DNA of 64,000 nucleotides from contig NZ_JAFSNZ010000032.1 in the NCBI RefSeq assembly GCF_017447225.1, forward strand, positions 1 through 64,000. The letters are read 5' to 3'. The position numbers were made by a program, and so were the translations under genes. The stretch comes from Methanobrevibacter sp. (GTDB lineage Archaea > Methanobacteriota > Methanobacteria > Methanobacteriales > Methanobacteriaceae). The stretch's first letter is position 1. Each line of letters starts with the position of its first letter. Positions 27,699 through 35,951 of this stretch are shown here, in pieces. Below the pieces are notes generated by a model. That model was not told the DNA's origin. It searched no databases and saw only the letters and a list, made by a program, of their open reading frames with translations.

Positions 27699-28271
27699 AT
27701 GGGCGAAGAAAAAGAACAAATTGTAATGCCAGGAGATAAATTAGGAATAATTGAACAATATGTGCCTGGAGAAGGTACTTATGATGACGACGGAGAAATT
27801 AAATCATCAGTACTAGGAAACGTTAAGATTAATCAAAAAAGAAGAATTATCTCTGTAGACTCAAAATTTGGTAAACCTGCTCTTTTAAAGAAAGGAGATA
27901 TTGTATATGGTCAGATAACCGATATAAAACCACAAAGAGCAAATTTTAACATTGAGTGTATTAAAGATAACCCTAGACCATTAGCATTACCTTACATGGG
28001 AGCGATACACATATCCCAAGCAAAAAAAGACTACTTGGAAAAATTAGGTGATGCATTCAGAATAGGAGATATCGTGCAAGCAAAAGTAGTTAAAATAACT
28101 GGAGATAATGTTGATTTAAGTACTGTAGATAAAGATTGCGGTGTATTAAAAGCAATGTGTACACGTTGCAGAGATTATATGCACACCACCCAAAAGAAAA
28201 ACGAAGTTCAATGTAATACTTGTAATAGAAAAGAAAAACGTAAAGTTTCAATAAACTATGTTAACGAATAA
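27699..28271 (+). CDS. csl4: Archaeal exosome RNA-binding subunit Csl4
   Basis: Csl4 caps the Rrp41-Rrp42 ring of the RNA exosome and recruits substrates and DnaG. The 190 residues have an N-terminal strand domain with the PGD and GEGTYDDDG motif, a central S1 domain (about 63-145, GDIVYGQITDI to VKITGDNVDLS) and a C-terminal zinc ribbon (CTRC with CNTC). It has its own start after GGTGATTTA and is 14 nt ahead of rpo11. Confidence 0.95.
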   Translation: MGEEKEQIVMPGDKLGIIEQYVPGEGTYDDDGEIKSSVLGNVKINQKRRIISVDSKFGKPALLKKGDIVYGQITDIKPQRANFNIECIKDNPRPLALPYMGAIHISQAKKDYLEKLGDAFRIGDIVQAKVVKITGDNVDLSTVDKDCGVLKAMCTRCRDYMHTTQKKNEVQCNTCNRKEKRKVSINYVNE

Positions 28272-28285
28272 ATAAGGTAGATAAA

Positions 28286-28561
28286 ATGAATGATATCAAA
28301 ATTCTTAAACAAACTGCAACCGAAATAGAATTTGAAATTGAAGATGAAAGTCACGGCGTATGTAATGCCCTCAGACACATCCTAATGAAAGATGAAGACG
28401 TTGAATTTGCAGTTTATAATATAGACCACCCTTTAACAGGAAAACCAATAATGACCATTAAGACAAATGGTGCAGATCCAAAAGCTGCATTAAAAAGAGC
28501 TGCTGAAGAGCTCAAAAAAGAAAGTGAATCTTTCAAACAACTTATTGAAGAAAACTTATAA
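28286..28561 (+). CDS. rpo11: DNA-directed RNA polymerase subunit Rpo11 (RpoL)
   Basis: This is the Rpb11 homologue, which dimerises with Rpo3 to nucleate RNA polymerase assembly. The 91 residues contain the signature around ESHGVCNALRHILMKDEDVEFA and DHPLTGKPIMTIKT. It is full length and directly follows csl4, a known archaeal pairing of RNA decay and transcription genes. The start follows AAGGTAG. Confidence 0.96.
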   Translation: MNDIKILKQTATEIEFEIEDESHGVCNALRHILMKDEDVEFAVYNIDHPLTGKPIMTIKTNGADPKAALKRAAEELKKESESFKQLIEENL

Positions 28562-28597
28562 CTTCAATATTTTATTTTCTATTTTTTATGTGATATT

Positions 28598-29014
28598 ATG
28601 GGAAAATATAAAAATCCCAGTGTAACGACAGACATTTTTATTTTTGATGATGATTTGAATTTCATATTAATCAAAAGAAAAAATGATCCTTATAAGGATT
28701 TTTGGGCGTTGCCTGGAGGATTTGTAGATTATAATGAATGTGTGGAAGACGCTGCCGTAAGAGAAGCCCTGGAAGAAACCAGTATAAAAGTTGAGTTAAA
28801 ACATTTGGTTGGCGTTTATTCAGACCCTAACAGAGATCCAAGAAGACATACCATATCCATTGCATATGCAGCAAAAGGAAATATGGAAGAGATGAAAGCG
28901 GCAGACGATGCATGTGATATAAATATTTTTTCAAAAAAAGATTTAGAAAAAATAAATCTTGCTTTTGATCATGAAAAAATTATAAATGATTGCCTAAATT
29001 CAATTTCTAGGTGA
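28598..29014 (+). CDS. Nudix hydrolase, ADP-ribose pyrophosphatase-like
   Basis: The 138 residues carry a Nudix box GGFVDYNECVEDAAVREA followed by LEETSI at about residues 41-63. Upstream it has KRKNDPYKDFWALPGGFVD, characteristic of ADP-ribose or related NDP-sugar pyrophosphatases. The motif VYSDPNRDPRRHTIS is shared by that group. The substrate is inferred. It is 36 nt after rpo11 and may be read from the same promoter; the stop lies within a short AATTTC/GAAATT hairpin (29002-29018). Confidence 0.9.
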   Translation: MGKYKNPSVTTDIFIFDDDLNFILIKRKNDPYKDFWALPGGFVDYNECVEDAAVREALEETSIKVELKHLVGVYSDPNRDPRRHTISIAYAAKGNMEEMKAADDACDINIFSKKDLEKINLAFDHEKIINDCLNSISR

Positions 29015-29095
29015 AATTAAATTAAAAAAGTATAACTTTAAATAATTTAAAAAAAAAATTAAAATTAGAATAAAGAAAAATAAGAGGTTGATAAA

Positions 29096-29407
29096 ATGGA
29101 ATTTTGCCCAGAATGTGGAGCAATGTTACTTCCTACCGATAATAAACTTAAATGTTCATGTGGATATACTAAAGATTTATCCGCAAATAAAAGTGAATAT
29201 TCTGTTTCAGCAAAATTAAACGAGACACAAGGTGTAGTTAATATGGGTGAAGCTGAAGATTTAAGATCACAAATTAATGAAGTATGTCCAAAATGTGGTC
29301 ATAAAAAAGCATATTATGAGCTCAAACAAACCCGTAGTGCAGATGAAGCACCTACAAGATTCTTTGAGTGTGCCAGCTGCGGTCATAAGTGGAGAGATTA
29401 TGATTAA
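29096..29407 (+). CDS. tfs: Transcription factor S (TFIIS-like cleavage factor)
   Basis: TFS rescues stalled RNA polymerase by stimulating RNA cleavage. The 103 residues have the N-terminal zinc ribbon (FCPECGAML with KCSCGY) and the C-terminal one (CPKCGHKKAYY, then CASCGHKWRDYD). The tip TRSADEAPTRFF carries the catalytic Asp-Glu pair that reaches the active site. The start follows GAGGTTGATAAA. It is 11 nt upstream of an acidic membrane protein gene. Confidence 0.96.
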   Translation: MEFCPECGAMLLPTDNKLKCSCGYTKDLSANKSEYSVSAKLNETQGVVNMGEAEDLRSQINEVCPKCGHKKAYYELKQTRSADEAPTRFFECASCGHKWRDYD

Positions 29408-29418
29408 GAGGAACTGAT

Positions 29419-30393
29419 ATGAAAGATTCTAAAGAAAAAGAGCAAAGGATTTCTAATTTAAGGGACATGATTGACCATATGTCCGAAGAAGATAATGAAG
29501 AAAAATTAGAAATTATGGGTAATCAAGAGGAATTCGAAGAAGATGAAGAATTAATCAACTTCTTAAATGAAAACAATGAAGAATTCGAAATTGATGATGA
29601 ATACATTTATCGCCCAGGAAAAGATACTCCTTATGCACTGAATTTAGAAGATGATGCTGAAATTGATGAAAACTTTATTATTCAAGCAGACATTAATGAG
29701 GAATTAGACGAAAAATCACAAATCATCAATAAACCATCAGGTTTTGATGATGACATCAGTGAGAACTTTGATAATCTAGTTAACATTAAAATAGGTGAAA
29801 AACCAATTTTAGCCATTATTAGTTCAATTCTTGGAATCATATTTATTATTGCCTCAGTAATAGTTTACAATTCAGGTACAGATAGAATTATCGATAATGT
29901 TGTTTCTGGTGAAAACAACTTTTTAGTAGTTATTTTATTAATTATTGGAATATTATTACTTATCTATGGATTATTTAAAATATTTAACTTTAAAACTCCA
30001 TTTGATTCTATGATGGAGTCTATAAACGATATTGAAAAGGAAAGAGAAACTTTAAATAAAGTTGAAACTAAAAAAGAAGAACCAACCATCCCAAAAAGCA
30101 ATATTCCATTAGACAAAGAATCTTATAAGATTGGCGAGTTCGACATGAACGAACTCAAAAATAACCTAAAAAACTCATTTTCAAAAACCATCGACAAATC
30201 CAATAATAAAAAAGAAATTGTTGAAGAAGAAATTAATGTTGAAGACCTTCCTCCAGCACGTGAAAAATCTGATGATGAAAAAGGTCTTATAAAAGAAGAA
30301 ATTGAAGAAAAAGACTATGAACAAGCCCAACTTGACGGAGAATCTATTGATGAAATCTTTGCCGATGTTGAAGAGCTTGATAATAAAAAATAA
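29419..30393 (+). CDS. Acidic membrane protein of unknown function
   Basis: The 324 residues have a very acidic N-terminal part (to about residue 125, full of EE, ED and DD pairs). Two closely spaced transmembrane helices follow at about 131-150 (AIISSILGIIFIIASVIVY) and 167-188 (FLVVILLIIGILLLIYGLF). A charged C-terminal tail of about 135 residues comes last. Both tails are probably cytoplasmic. The start follows GAGGAACTGAT. It is cotranscribed with tfs. I recognise no domain; it resembles a lineage-specific membrane-tethered acidic protein. Confidence 0.7.
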   Translation: MKDSKEKEQRISNLRDMIDHMSEEDNEEKLEIMGNQEEFEEDEELINFLNENNEEFEIDDEYIYRPGKDTPYALNLEDDAEIDENFIIQADINEELDEKSQIINKPSGFDDDISENFDNLVNIKIGEKPILAIISSILGIIFIIASVIVYNSGTDRIIDNVVSGENNFLVVILLIIGILLLIYGLFKIFNFKTPFDSMMESINDIEKERETLNKVETKKEEPTIPKSNIPLDKESYKIGEFDMNELKNNLKNSFSKTIDKSNNKKEIVEEEINVEDLPPAREKSDDEKGLIKEEIEEKDYEQAQLDGESIDEIFADVEELDNKK

Positions 30394-30406
30394 ATAATAT
30401 TCATAT

Positions 30407-30480
30407 GGGCCTGTGGTCTAGTCAGGAATGACACAGGACTTCGGATCCTGAAATCGGGGGTTCAAATCCCTCCAGGTCCG
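30407..30480 (+). tRNA. tRNA-Arg (anticodon UCG)
   Basis: The 74-nt cloverleaf has acceptor stem GGGCCTG pairing with CAGGTCC (one G-U), and a short D stem GTC/GAC. The anticodon stem CAGGA/TCCTG has loop CTTCGGA, giving anticodon TCG. The T arm is GGGGG-TTCAAAT-CCCTC. The discriminator is G and no CCA is encoded. A run of five T directly after the 3' end may stop transcription inside the convergent helicase gene, whose stop codon is 3 nt away. Confidence 0.95.
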
Positions 30481-30483
30481 TTT

Positions 30484-32313
30484 TTACTTTTTAACTCGAA
30501 CAACAGCTTCTTTAAAAAAGTCCGGGACTAATGATCTGTAAATTGGACTTTTTAGCACCATATTAATATCAGAATCTAAAATATAAGTGTAACAATAATC
30601 GTCTTCAGCACGCATTCCACGACCATATGCCTGCATTAAAGTCATTACTGTTTTATAAGCATACCATTTCTGGTCCTTTTTTCTGCGCATATTAATCTGT
30701 TTATCTCCCAAATATGGGAAAGGTATTTTATAAATTACTTGGAATCTGCACTTATCATAAGGCAAATCAACACCCTCACTCATTGAAGGAGAAACCAAAA
30801 CTAAAGGATTTTCATCTTTTTCGAAATAATCAAGAATCCTTTCCCTATTCTCTGAATTATGAGATATTAATCTTGAGTTAATCAGATTATTATTGATGAA
30901 ATGCTGACATTTATAGCTGTTAGTATGAATGAGCCCCTTTTCATCCTTATGTTTCTCTAGAATTTCCTTTAAAATAGGAATCGTTTTAGGAGCCGTTTTG
31001 GCAATTCTGTTTTTAGACATTTTTCCTGCCAAATTTAAAATAATCGGCCTTTTTTCTTTTGTAAAAGGACTGTCTACTTTGATATGATAAACTTCATCAG
31101 GAGATAAGCCTAACCATTTAGAGAAAAGATTGCTTGACAGGATAGTCGCACTCATGAATATGACAACATCCCCATATTTAAGTAAGCTGTCTTTGGCATA
31201 ATGATGAACCCTTAACGGCTTGAATGAAACTCCATTTTCATCACTGTCAATAACCCAATTTTCAGGCTCGCTTTCAAGGTTTTTCTTAAGTGTTTTAAGT
31301 CTTGATATAGTAGACCGAATCCTGTCAGCTTTATTTTTTGATAAATCCTTAATGTCAATGTCTTCATATGACTCGGAAATAGCTGAAATTTCCATGAGCC
31401 AATCCTGAAGTTCCCCATCCTTTAAAGTTTCTTTGGAAATTACTTTACTGATATCCTTTTCCAAACGGTGATTATAGATATTGACTTCCATCGTATTCAT
31501 CAGTTTAGATTCTATGTTATGAGCCTCGTCCAGTATAAGTAATGAACGGGTACCAAAATGCTTCACATAGTTCAGTTCTGCTATAGCATAGTCATAATTC
31601 ATCAAAGTTATTGGAGAATTGACGGAATTGGTTTTCTGTTCCCAATAATGACAATGTACAGGTGACTGATAAAATACAGCTCCTCCAAAGGAATCTTCAA
31701 AAGCAAGCTCAGCATCCAATGTCGGATTTTTAGCAACCCCAAACTCACAGAAGAAGTTGCTGGAAGTAGGAGAAGTTTTACAGGCCCCCATATCACAGGT
31801 CACATCCAGACCATCATGCAAACATGAAAAATTGGATCTTCCCTTAACTAATGGGAATTCGAATTCATCACTATATTGTGACTGCAATTGCTTTGTCATT
31901 GTTAGAATATAAGCTGAACCATACATCTTAGCCAGTGTTGTTGCGATTGCAGACTTGCCTGTACCGGTACCGGCCTCCAGAATAATATATTTATATCCCT
32001 GCTTAATTGCATCATCAATATTTTGAATAATCTCAAGCTGTCCAAATCTTGGTTCATAAAACGGAAAATTCTCAATGATTTCGTCATCTATATTCGGATA
32101 TAAATCCTTAAGTTCAAGAAATCTGTTGACTTGCATCTTATGGTCTTCAATCGAATAGGATTCCTGTATCTCATCATCCAATATTGAAGATGTCTGAGGC
32201 TTGGAAAAACTAAACAGACTAGTAGAACCCTCATTTTCAACAGAGGTTTTATGTTTACAGATACAATTGCTTTTAAGCATACCACAATTTGGACAAAACA
32301 TTGAATTTGACAT
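30484..32313 (-). CDS. Rad3/XPD/DinG-type DNA helicase with FeS motif
   Basis: This is a superfamily 2 ATP-dependent 5'-3' helicase. With the ATG at 32313 it has 609 residues; an in-frame upstream extension would run through cbiL and is rejected. It begins with a small zinc ribbon (MFCPNCGMLKSNCICK). Walker A is LEAGTGTGKSAIAT, the FeS-cluster cysteines follow in CLHDGLDVTCDMGAC and CEFG, and the DEAH box is LILDEAHNIES. The C-terminal motif is SPSMSEGVDL and QAYGRGMRAEDD. The role is probably DNA repair or replication-fork processing. Confidence 0.92.
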   Translation of the reverse strand: MSNSMFCPNCGMLKSNCICKHKTSVENEGSTSLFSFSKPQTSSILDDEIQESYSIEDHKMQVNRFLELKDLYPNIDDEIIENFPFYEPRFGQLEIIQNIDDAIKQGYKYIILEAGTGTGKSAIATTLAKMYGSAYILTMTKQLQSQYSDEFEFPLVKGRSNFSCLHDGLDVTCDMGACKTSPTSSNFFCEFGVAKNPTLDAELAFEDSFGGAVFYQSPVHCHYWEQKTNSVNSPITLMNYDYAIAELNYVKHFGTRSLLILDEAHNIESKLMNTMEVNIYNHRLEKDISKVISKETLKDGELQDWLMEISAISESYEDIDIKDLSKNKADRIRSTISRLKTLKKNLESEPENWVIDSDENGVSFKPLRVHHYAKDSLLKYGDVVIFMSATILSSNLFSKWLGLSPDEVYHIKVDSPFTKEKRPIILNLAGKMSKNRIAKTAPKTIPILKEILEKHKDEKGLIHTNSYKCQHFINNNLINSRLISHNSENRERILDYFEKDENPLVLVSPSMSEGVDLPYDKCRFQVIYKIPFPYLGDKQINMRRKKDQKWYAYKTVMTLMQAYGRGMRAEDDYCYTYILDSDINMVLKSPIYRSLVPDFFKEAVVRVKK

Positions 32314-32389
32314 CAAAAATATATTAGTATAGTATACTATAAATAAATTATATAAGAGCATTTGAAAAGAAATATTTATAAGTGATAAT

Positions 32390-33091
32390 ATGACTGAAAG
32401 AGGAAAATTGTTTGGAATTGGTGTTGGACCAGGAGACACAGAATTATTAACTTTAAAAGCCGCAAGAATTCTGGAAAGTGTTCCGGTTATTTTTTCACCG
32501 AAATCATCAAAAGAAAATGAAAGTATAGCACTTTCAATTGTCAAGCCAATAATCGAAAAAAGAAAAGACTACAAGAGATTAATGCTTGTAGAACCAATAT
32601 TTCCTATGATAGAAAATAAAGATGAACTTGAAAAGGTATGGACTTCAGCTTCTGAGTTAATTGCTCAATATCTGGACAGCGGACGTGATGTTGCATTCAT
32701 AACTCTTGGAGATCCTTCAATATTCAGTACATACTCATATGTTCAAAAGAGATTAAAAGGAGCCTATGAAATAGAAACCGTACCAGGAATTACATCATTC
32801 ACCGCCTGCGCAGCTGCCCGTAATGAAGCATTAGTGGAGCAGAACAATATTTTATCAGTTGTTCCAAAAATTGACGACAGATTGGATGATGTTATGGAAT
32901 ACAGTAATGCAATAGCTTTAATGAAAGCATCAAGAAATATGAGAAAACTAGAGCTAAAAATAGAAAACAACAAACGTACAACCGACATTTATTCTGTTCA
33001 AAACTGTACTCGTGAAAATGAAAAAATAATCGATGGATTTTCAAAAGATAAACCTTATCTTACAACCACAATCATAAAATTGGATGATTGA
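32390..33091 (+). CDS. cbiL: Cobalt-precorrin-2 C20-methyltransferase
   Basis: It adds the C20 methyl group to cobalt-factor II in the anaerobic corrinoid pathway; corrinoid is needed by methyltransferases of methanogenesis. The 233 residues carry the family start GIGVGPGDTELLTLKA, the FITLGDPSIFSTY motif (about 102-114) and VPGITSFTACAA. The start follows GTGATAAT. It diverges from the helicase with overlapping TATA-like promoters at 32336-32356, and its stop is 2 nt from the convergent msvR stop. Confidence 0.95.
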   Translation: MTERGKLFGIGVGPGDTELLTLKAARILESVPVIFSPKSSKENESIALSIVKPIIEKRKDYKRLMLVEPIFPMIENKDELEKVWTSASELIAQYLDSGRDVAFITLGDPSIFSTYSYVQKRLKGAYEIETVPGITSFTACAAARNEALVEQNNILSVVPKIDDRLDDVMEYSNAIALMKASRNMRKLELKIENNKRTTDIYSVQNCTRENEKIIDGFSKDKPYLTTTIIKLDD

Positions 33092-33093
33092 GT

Positions 33094-33852
33094 TCAGTTG
33101 AACGGTTCAACTTCGAAAACACATTTACCATCACCCATAGTATAACATTGAATTTCAATGACACTGACAGGTGAATTGAAGTATTCTGAAAACAGTGCTT
33201 CAAAAATTCCGGTATCCAAAAAGCATGCCGGTTTACCTGTTTTTGGCAATAACTGACATTCAAAACAGTCAAGGGCAGTGATTTTTATAATATCTCCAAC
33301 TTCAAAGAAAACTCTGCCTAAACCTTTGGCTTCCCAGAATGAAGCGATATTTTCTAAAAATACATCCAAATCGTCATCATACAATGAATCAAAAATAGAT
33401 TTGCCTATGCGAACACCTGTTGCCTGAAGGACAGGGTCAATATTTATGCCCTCCTGAATGAGCATGGATCTTAATGTGTGGAATAATAAAACTGTGAAGT
33501 CACCATCATCATTAACAATATTGTCAATTAAATAATCTTTTTGGGTTTCTTCAATTTCTTTTTGTTCTGATAAGTTAACGGAACCCAAATATTTGGAATT
33601 AATATAAAAAATCTTTTTTCTATTATCTTCAGGATGCATTTTAAATGATACAATACCTGATTCTCTTAAACTTTTCAAATGGACAGAAACAGTAGATTTT
33701 GATTTACCTGTATTTGAGACAATTTCATCAAATTCCATTTCGCTATCTCTTAGCATTTCTAGAATTGTAAGTTTTACTGGACTTTTTACAACATTTACGC
33801 CAATATTTTTTTCGGGATTAGAGAAAATTTGTATTGGTTTTTCATCTGCCAT
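33094..33852 (-). CDS. msvR: Redox-sensing transcription regulator MsvR
   Basis: MsvR is a methanogen-specific regulator that controls the F420H2-oxidase oxidative-stress operon. The 252 residues have an ArsR-like winged helix-turn-helix (about 24-92; LEMLRDSEMEFDEIVSNTGK and STVSVHLKSLRESG) and a C-terminal V4R domain (about 155-250). V4R cysteines are at 196, 199, 210, 236 and 244, matching the redox-active set described for the family. It is divergent from fpaA with a shared 230-bp promoter region, the same arrangement as in Methanothermobacter. Confidence 0.92.
   Translation of the reverse strand: MADEKPIQIFSNPEKNIGVNVVKSPVKLTILEMLRDSEMEFDEIVSNTGKSKSTVSVHLKSLRESGIVSFKMHPEDNRKKIFYINSKYLGSVNLSEQKEIEETQKDYLIDNIVNDDGDFTVLLFHTLRSMLIQEGINIDPVLQATGVRIGKSIFDSLYDDDLDVFLENIASFWEAKGLGRVFFEVGDIIKITALDCFECQLLPKTGKPACFLDTGIFEALFSEYFNSPVSVIEIQCYTMGDGKCVFEVEPFN
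33096..33112. terminator. Hairpin at cbiL/msvR convergent ends
   Basis: AGTTGAAC (33096-33103) and GTTCAACT (33105-33112) are perfect complements with one base between. The repeat overlaps the msvR stop (33094-33096) and codes for the last msvR residues. No strong T-run follows, so a terminator role is less certain here. Confidence 0.35.
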
Positions 33853-34082
33853 TTTGCACCTCTTAATAGAAAATTTTAATTTTTAAGGTTAATAAAATTA
33901 ACTAAAAAAATATACAAAATAATAGTAAATCCATAAAAAAAGCGATGAATATTATTTAATGTTCACTACAAAAAACGAACAGTTCAGAAAAACATAATCT
34001 ATATATATTTTCTTTAACATAAATATAATAAATTCATATGTCATTCGTATGGATTCAAACAAATTTAATTGAGGAATATATT
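33853..34082. promoter_or_regulatory. Divergent msvR/fpaA control region
   Basis: The fpaA TATA box is CTATATATAT at about 33999-34008, 75 bp before the ATG. Just upstream is GTTCACTACA ending in CGAAC (33961-33980), an imperfect match to an MsvR box with 2 extra spacer bases. Downstream of the TATA lies TTCGTA-tgga-TTCAAA (34044-34059), one perfect half and a 4/6 second half with the expected 4-nt spacer. These could be the autoregulatory and operon operators. The half-sites are seen directly; the function is inferred. Confidence 0.5.
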
Positions 34083-35309
34083 ATGAAAGCTAATGCTCAA
34101 AAAATAGCTGAAGGAGTATACTGGATCGGTGTTCTTGACTGGGATTTAAGAAGCTACCACGGATACACCTTAGATGGAACCACATACAATGCATACATTG
34201 TATTTGGAGAAGATAAAGCAGCAATTATTGATAATGCTTACCCTGGAAAAACAGCTGAAATGATGGCACGTATTGATGATGCATTTGCACAAGAAGGCAG
34301 AGACGTAAAAGTTGACTACATCATTCAAAACCACGTTGAAAAAGACCACTCCGGTGTTTTATATGACTTACACAAAAGATTCCCTGAAGCACCGATTTAC
34401 TGTACCGAAATTGCAGTAAAAGGACTTTTAAAACACTATCCTAAATTAGAAGGTGCTGAATTCATAACTGTAGGAACCGGAGACACATTAGATGTTGGCG
34501 GAAGAACCTTAGCATTCTTAGATGCATTCTTACTCCACTGGCCTGACAGTATGTTTACCTTACTTGCAGACGATACCGGAATTCTATTCCCTAACGATGC
34601 ATTCGGTCAACATTTATGTTACACCAAAAGATTCAGTGACGAAATCCCTGAATACGTATTAATGGATGCTGCTCAAAAATTCTACGCAAACTTAATTACC
34701 CCACTTTCCAAATTAGTGCTTAAAAAATTAAATGAAGTAGTAGAATTAGGATTACTCGAACAAATCAAAGTAATCGCACCATCCCACGGTCAAATCTGGA
34801 CTGACCCGATGCAAATTATTGGAGCATACCAAAACTGGGCAACCGGTGTATGTGAAGACAAAATCACAATCATCTACGACACAATGCACTACTCAACCCA
34901 AACTATGGCTCACGAAATTGCTGAAGGTGCAATATCTGAAGGATACGATGTTGAAATCTTCTTCTTACACGAAGATGAAAGATCAGAAATTGTTAAAAGT
35001 ATCCTAACCAGTAAAGGAGTTGCAATCGGAGACCCAACCATTAACGATGTTCCATACCCAAGTATCGGAGACATCATGTACTACCTGAAAGGTCTTTTAT
35101 TCAACAGAACAGGCATTGAAAGAAAAGCTGTTACCTTCGGTTCCATGGGTGGAAGAGGAGGAGCTCCTGATAAACTCGCTGAAGAATTAGGTAACTGCGG
35201 ATTCGATATAATTGACACTCAAGAAATTTATTTCGTACCAACCGATGACGAAAACGAAGCAAGCTATGAATTAGGTAAAAAACTAGCACAAGCTTGTAAA
35301 GAATTATAA
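34083..35309 (+). CDS. fpaA: F420H2 oxidase (flavodiiron protein FpaA/FprA)
   Basis: It reduces O2 to water with electrons from coenzyme F420H2, protecting the methanogen from oxygen. The 408 residues have an N-terminal metallo-beta-lactamase-like diiron domain with the HVEKDHSG ligand motif (about 82-89) and LLHWPDSM, followed by a C-terminal flavodoxin domain starting [10 protein letters not shown]. The ATG at 34083 is chosen from the GAGG site at 34071 and the family start [14 protein letters not shown]; an upstream in-frame ATG at 34038 adds 15 residues of non-family sequence. It is cotranscribed with the rubrerythrin gene. Confidence 0.95.
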   Translation: MKANAQKIAEGVYWIGVLDWDLRSYHGYTLDGTTYNAYIVFGEDKAAIIDNAYPGKTAEMMARIDDAFAQEGRDVKVDYIIQNHVEKDHSGVLYDLHKRFPEAPIYCTEIAVKGLLKHYPKLEGAEFITVGTGDTLDVGGRTLAFLDAFLLHWPDSMFTLLADDTGILFPNDAFGQHLCYTKRFSDEIPEYVLMDAAQKFYANLITPLSKLVLKKLNEVVELGLLEQIKVIAPSHGQIWTDPMQIIGAYQNWATGVCEDKITIIYDTMHYSTQTMAHEIAEGAISEGYDVEIFFLHEDERSEIVKSILTSKGVAIGDPTINDVPYPSIGDIMYYLKGLLFNRTGIERKAVTFGSMGGRGGAPDKLAEELGNCGFDIIDTQEIYFVPTDDENEASYELGKKLAQACKEL

Positions 35310-35329
35310 TTAAAAGGAGATGTATTAAT

Positions 35330-35743
35330 ATGGTAAAATACGAACATGAAATTGGTATTACAAAAGGAACCCCTGTAGAAAAATTTGTAGCAGGAAACTT
35401 TGAAGGAGAAACAAACGAAGTAGGTATCTACTTAGCAATGTCCAGACAAGCTTCCAGAGCAGGCTATGGAGAATTAGCTGAAGTATTCAAAAGATTAGCA
35501 TGGGAAGAAGCTGAACATGCAGCAAGATTCTGTGAAATGAACGGAATCATCAAAGATGACCTCAAAGCTAACATCGAATGGATGATGGGCGGAGAAAAAA
35601 TGGCTAACGCTGAAAAAAGAGAAGCTTCCGAAAAAGCTCAAGAAGCTGGAATCGAAACCGCTGCTGATTTCTTCAGAGAAAGTTCCAAAGACGAAGGTCG
35701 TCACTACAAAATCTTAGAAGGCATCTTAGAAAGATACTTCTAA
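35330..35743 (+). CDS. rbr: Rubrerythrin-like diiron protein without rubredoxin domain
   Basis: This ferritin-like four-helix protein of 137 residues probably reduces hydrogen peroxide. The diiron ligands are visible in [10 protein letters not shown], in EEAEHAARF (Glu-x-x-His) and in [11 protein letters not shown]. The usual C-terminal rubredoxin FeS4 domain is missing, so it needs a separate electron donor. It lies 20 nt after fpaA, preceded by AAAGGAGATG, and a strong hairpin terminator follows. No rubredoxin gene follows, unlike the fpaA-rlp-rub operon known in Methanothermobacter. Confidence 0.92.
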   Translation: MVKYEHEIGITKGTPVEKFVAGNFEGETNEVGIYLAMSRQASRAGYGELAEVFKRLAWEEAEHAARFCEMNGIIKDDLKANIEWMMGGEKMANAEKREASEKAQEAGIETAADFFRESSKDEGRHYKILEGILERYF

Positions 35744-35787
35744 ATTGAAAGAAATATTTATCTTTCAATTTTTTTATTTTTTTAACC
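35743..35787 (+). terminator. fpaA-rbr operon terminator
   Basis: AATTGAAAGA (35743-35752) and TCTTTCAATT (35761-35770) form a perfect 10-bp stem with an 8-nt loop. Its first base is the last base of the stop codon. T-runs follow (35769-35775 and 35777-35783). Confidence 0.75.
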
Positions 35788-35951
35788 AAAAAACCACTCG
35801 CCAAAAGAATATAATTTACTTAAAATAACGATTAATATTTTTGTAGAATAATATGAAAACTAAGTAAATTATTAAAGCTAACTATAAAATAATAAAAAGG
35901 TGAGTAAATAAAATAAATAAAAAATTACTTGCCATACATGTGATGACAAAA

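Noticed and set aside
32314-32544. An N-terminal extension of the helicase frame
   Set aside because: It would overlap the start of the divergent cbiL gene and encodes no family sequence; the zinc-ribbon start at 32313 is preceded by a suitable TATA spacing.
34038-34082. A start for fpaA at an upstream in-frame ATG
   Set aside because: The added 15 residues do not match FpaA proteins, and a GAGG site lies correctly before the ATG at 34083.
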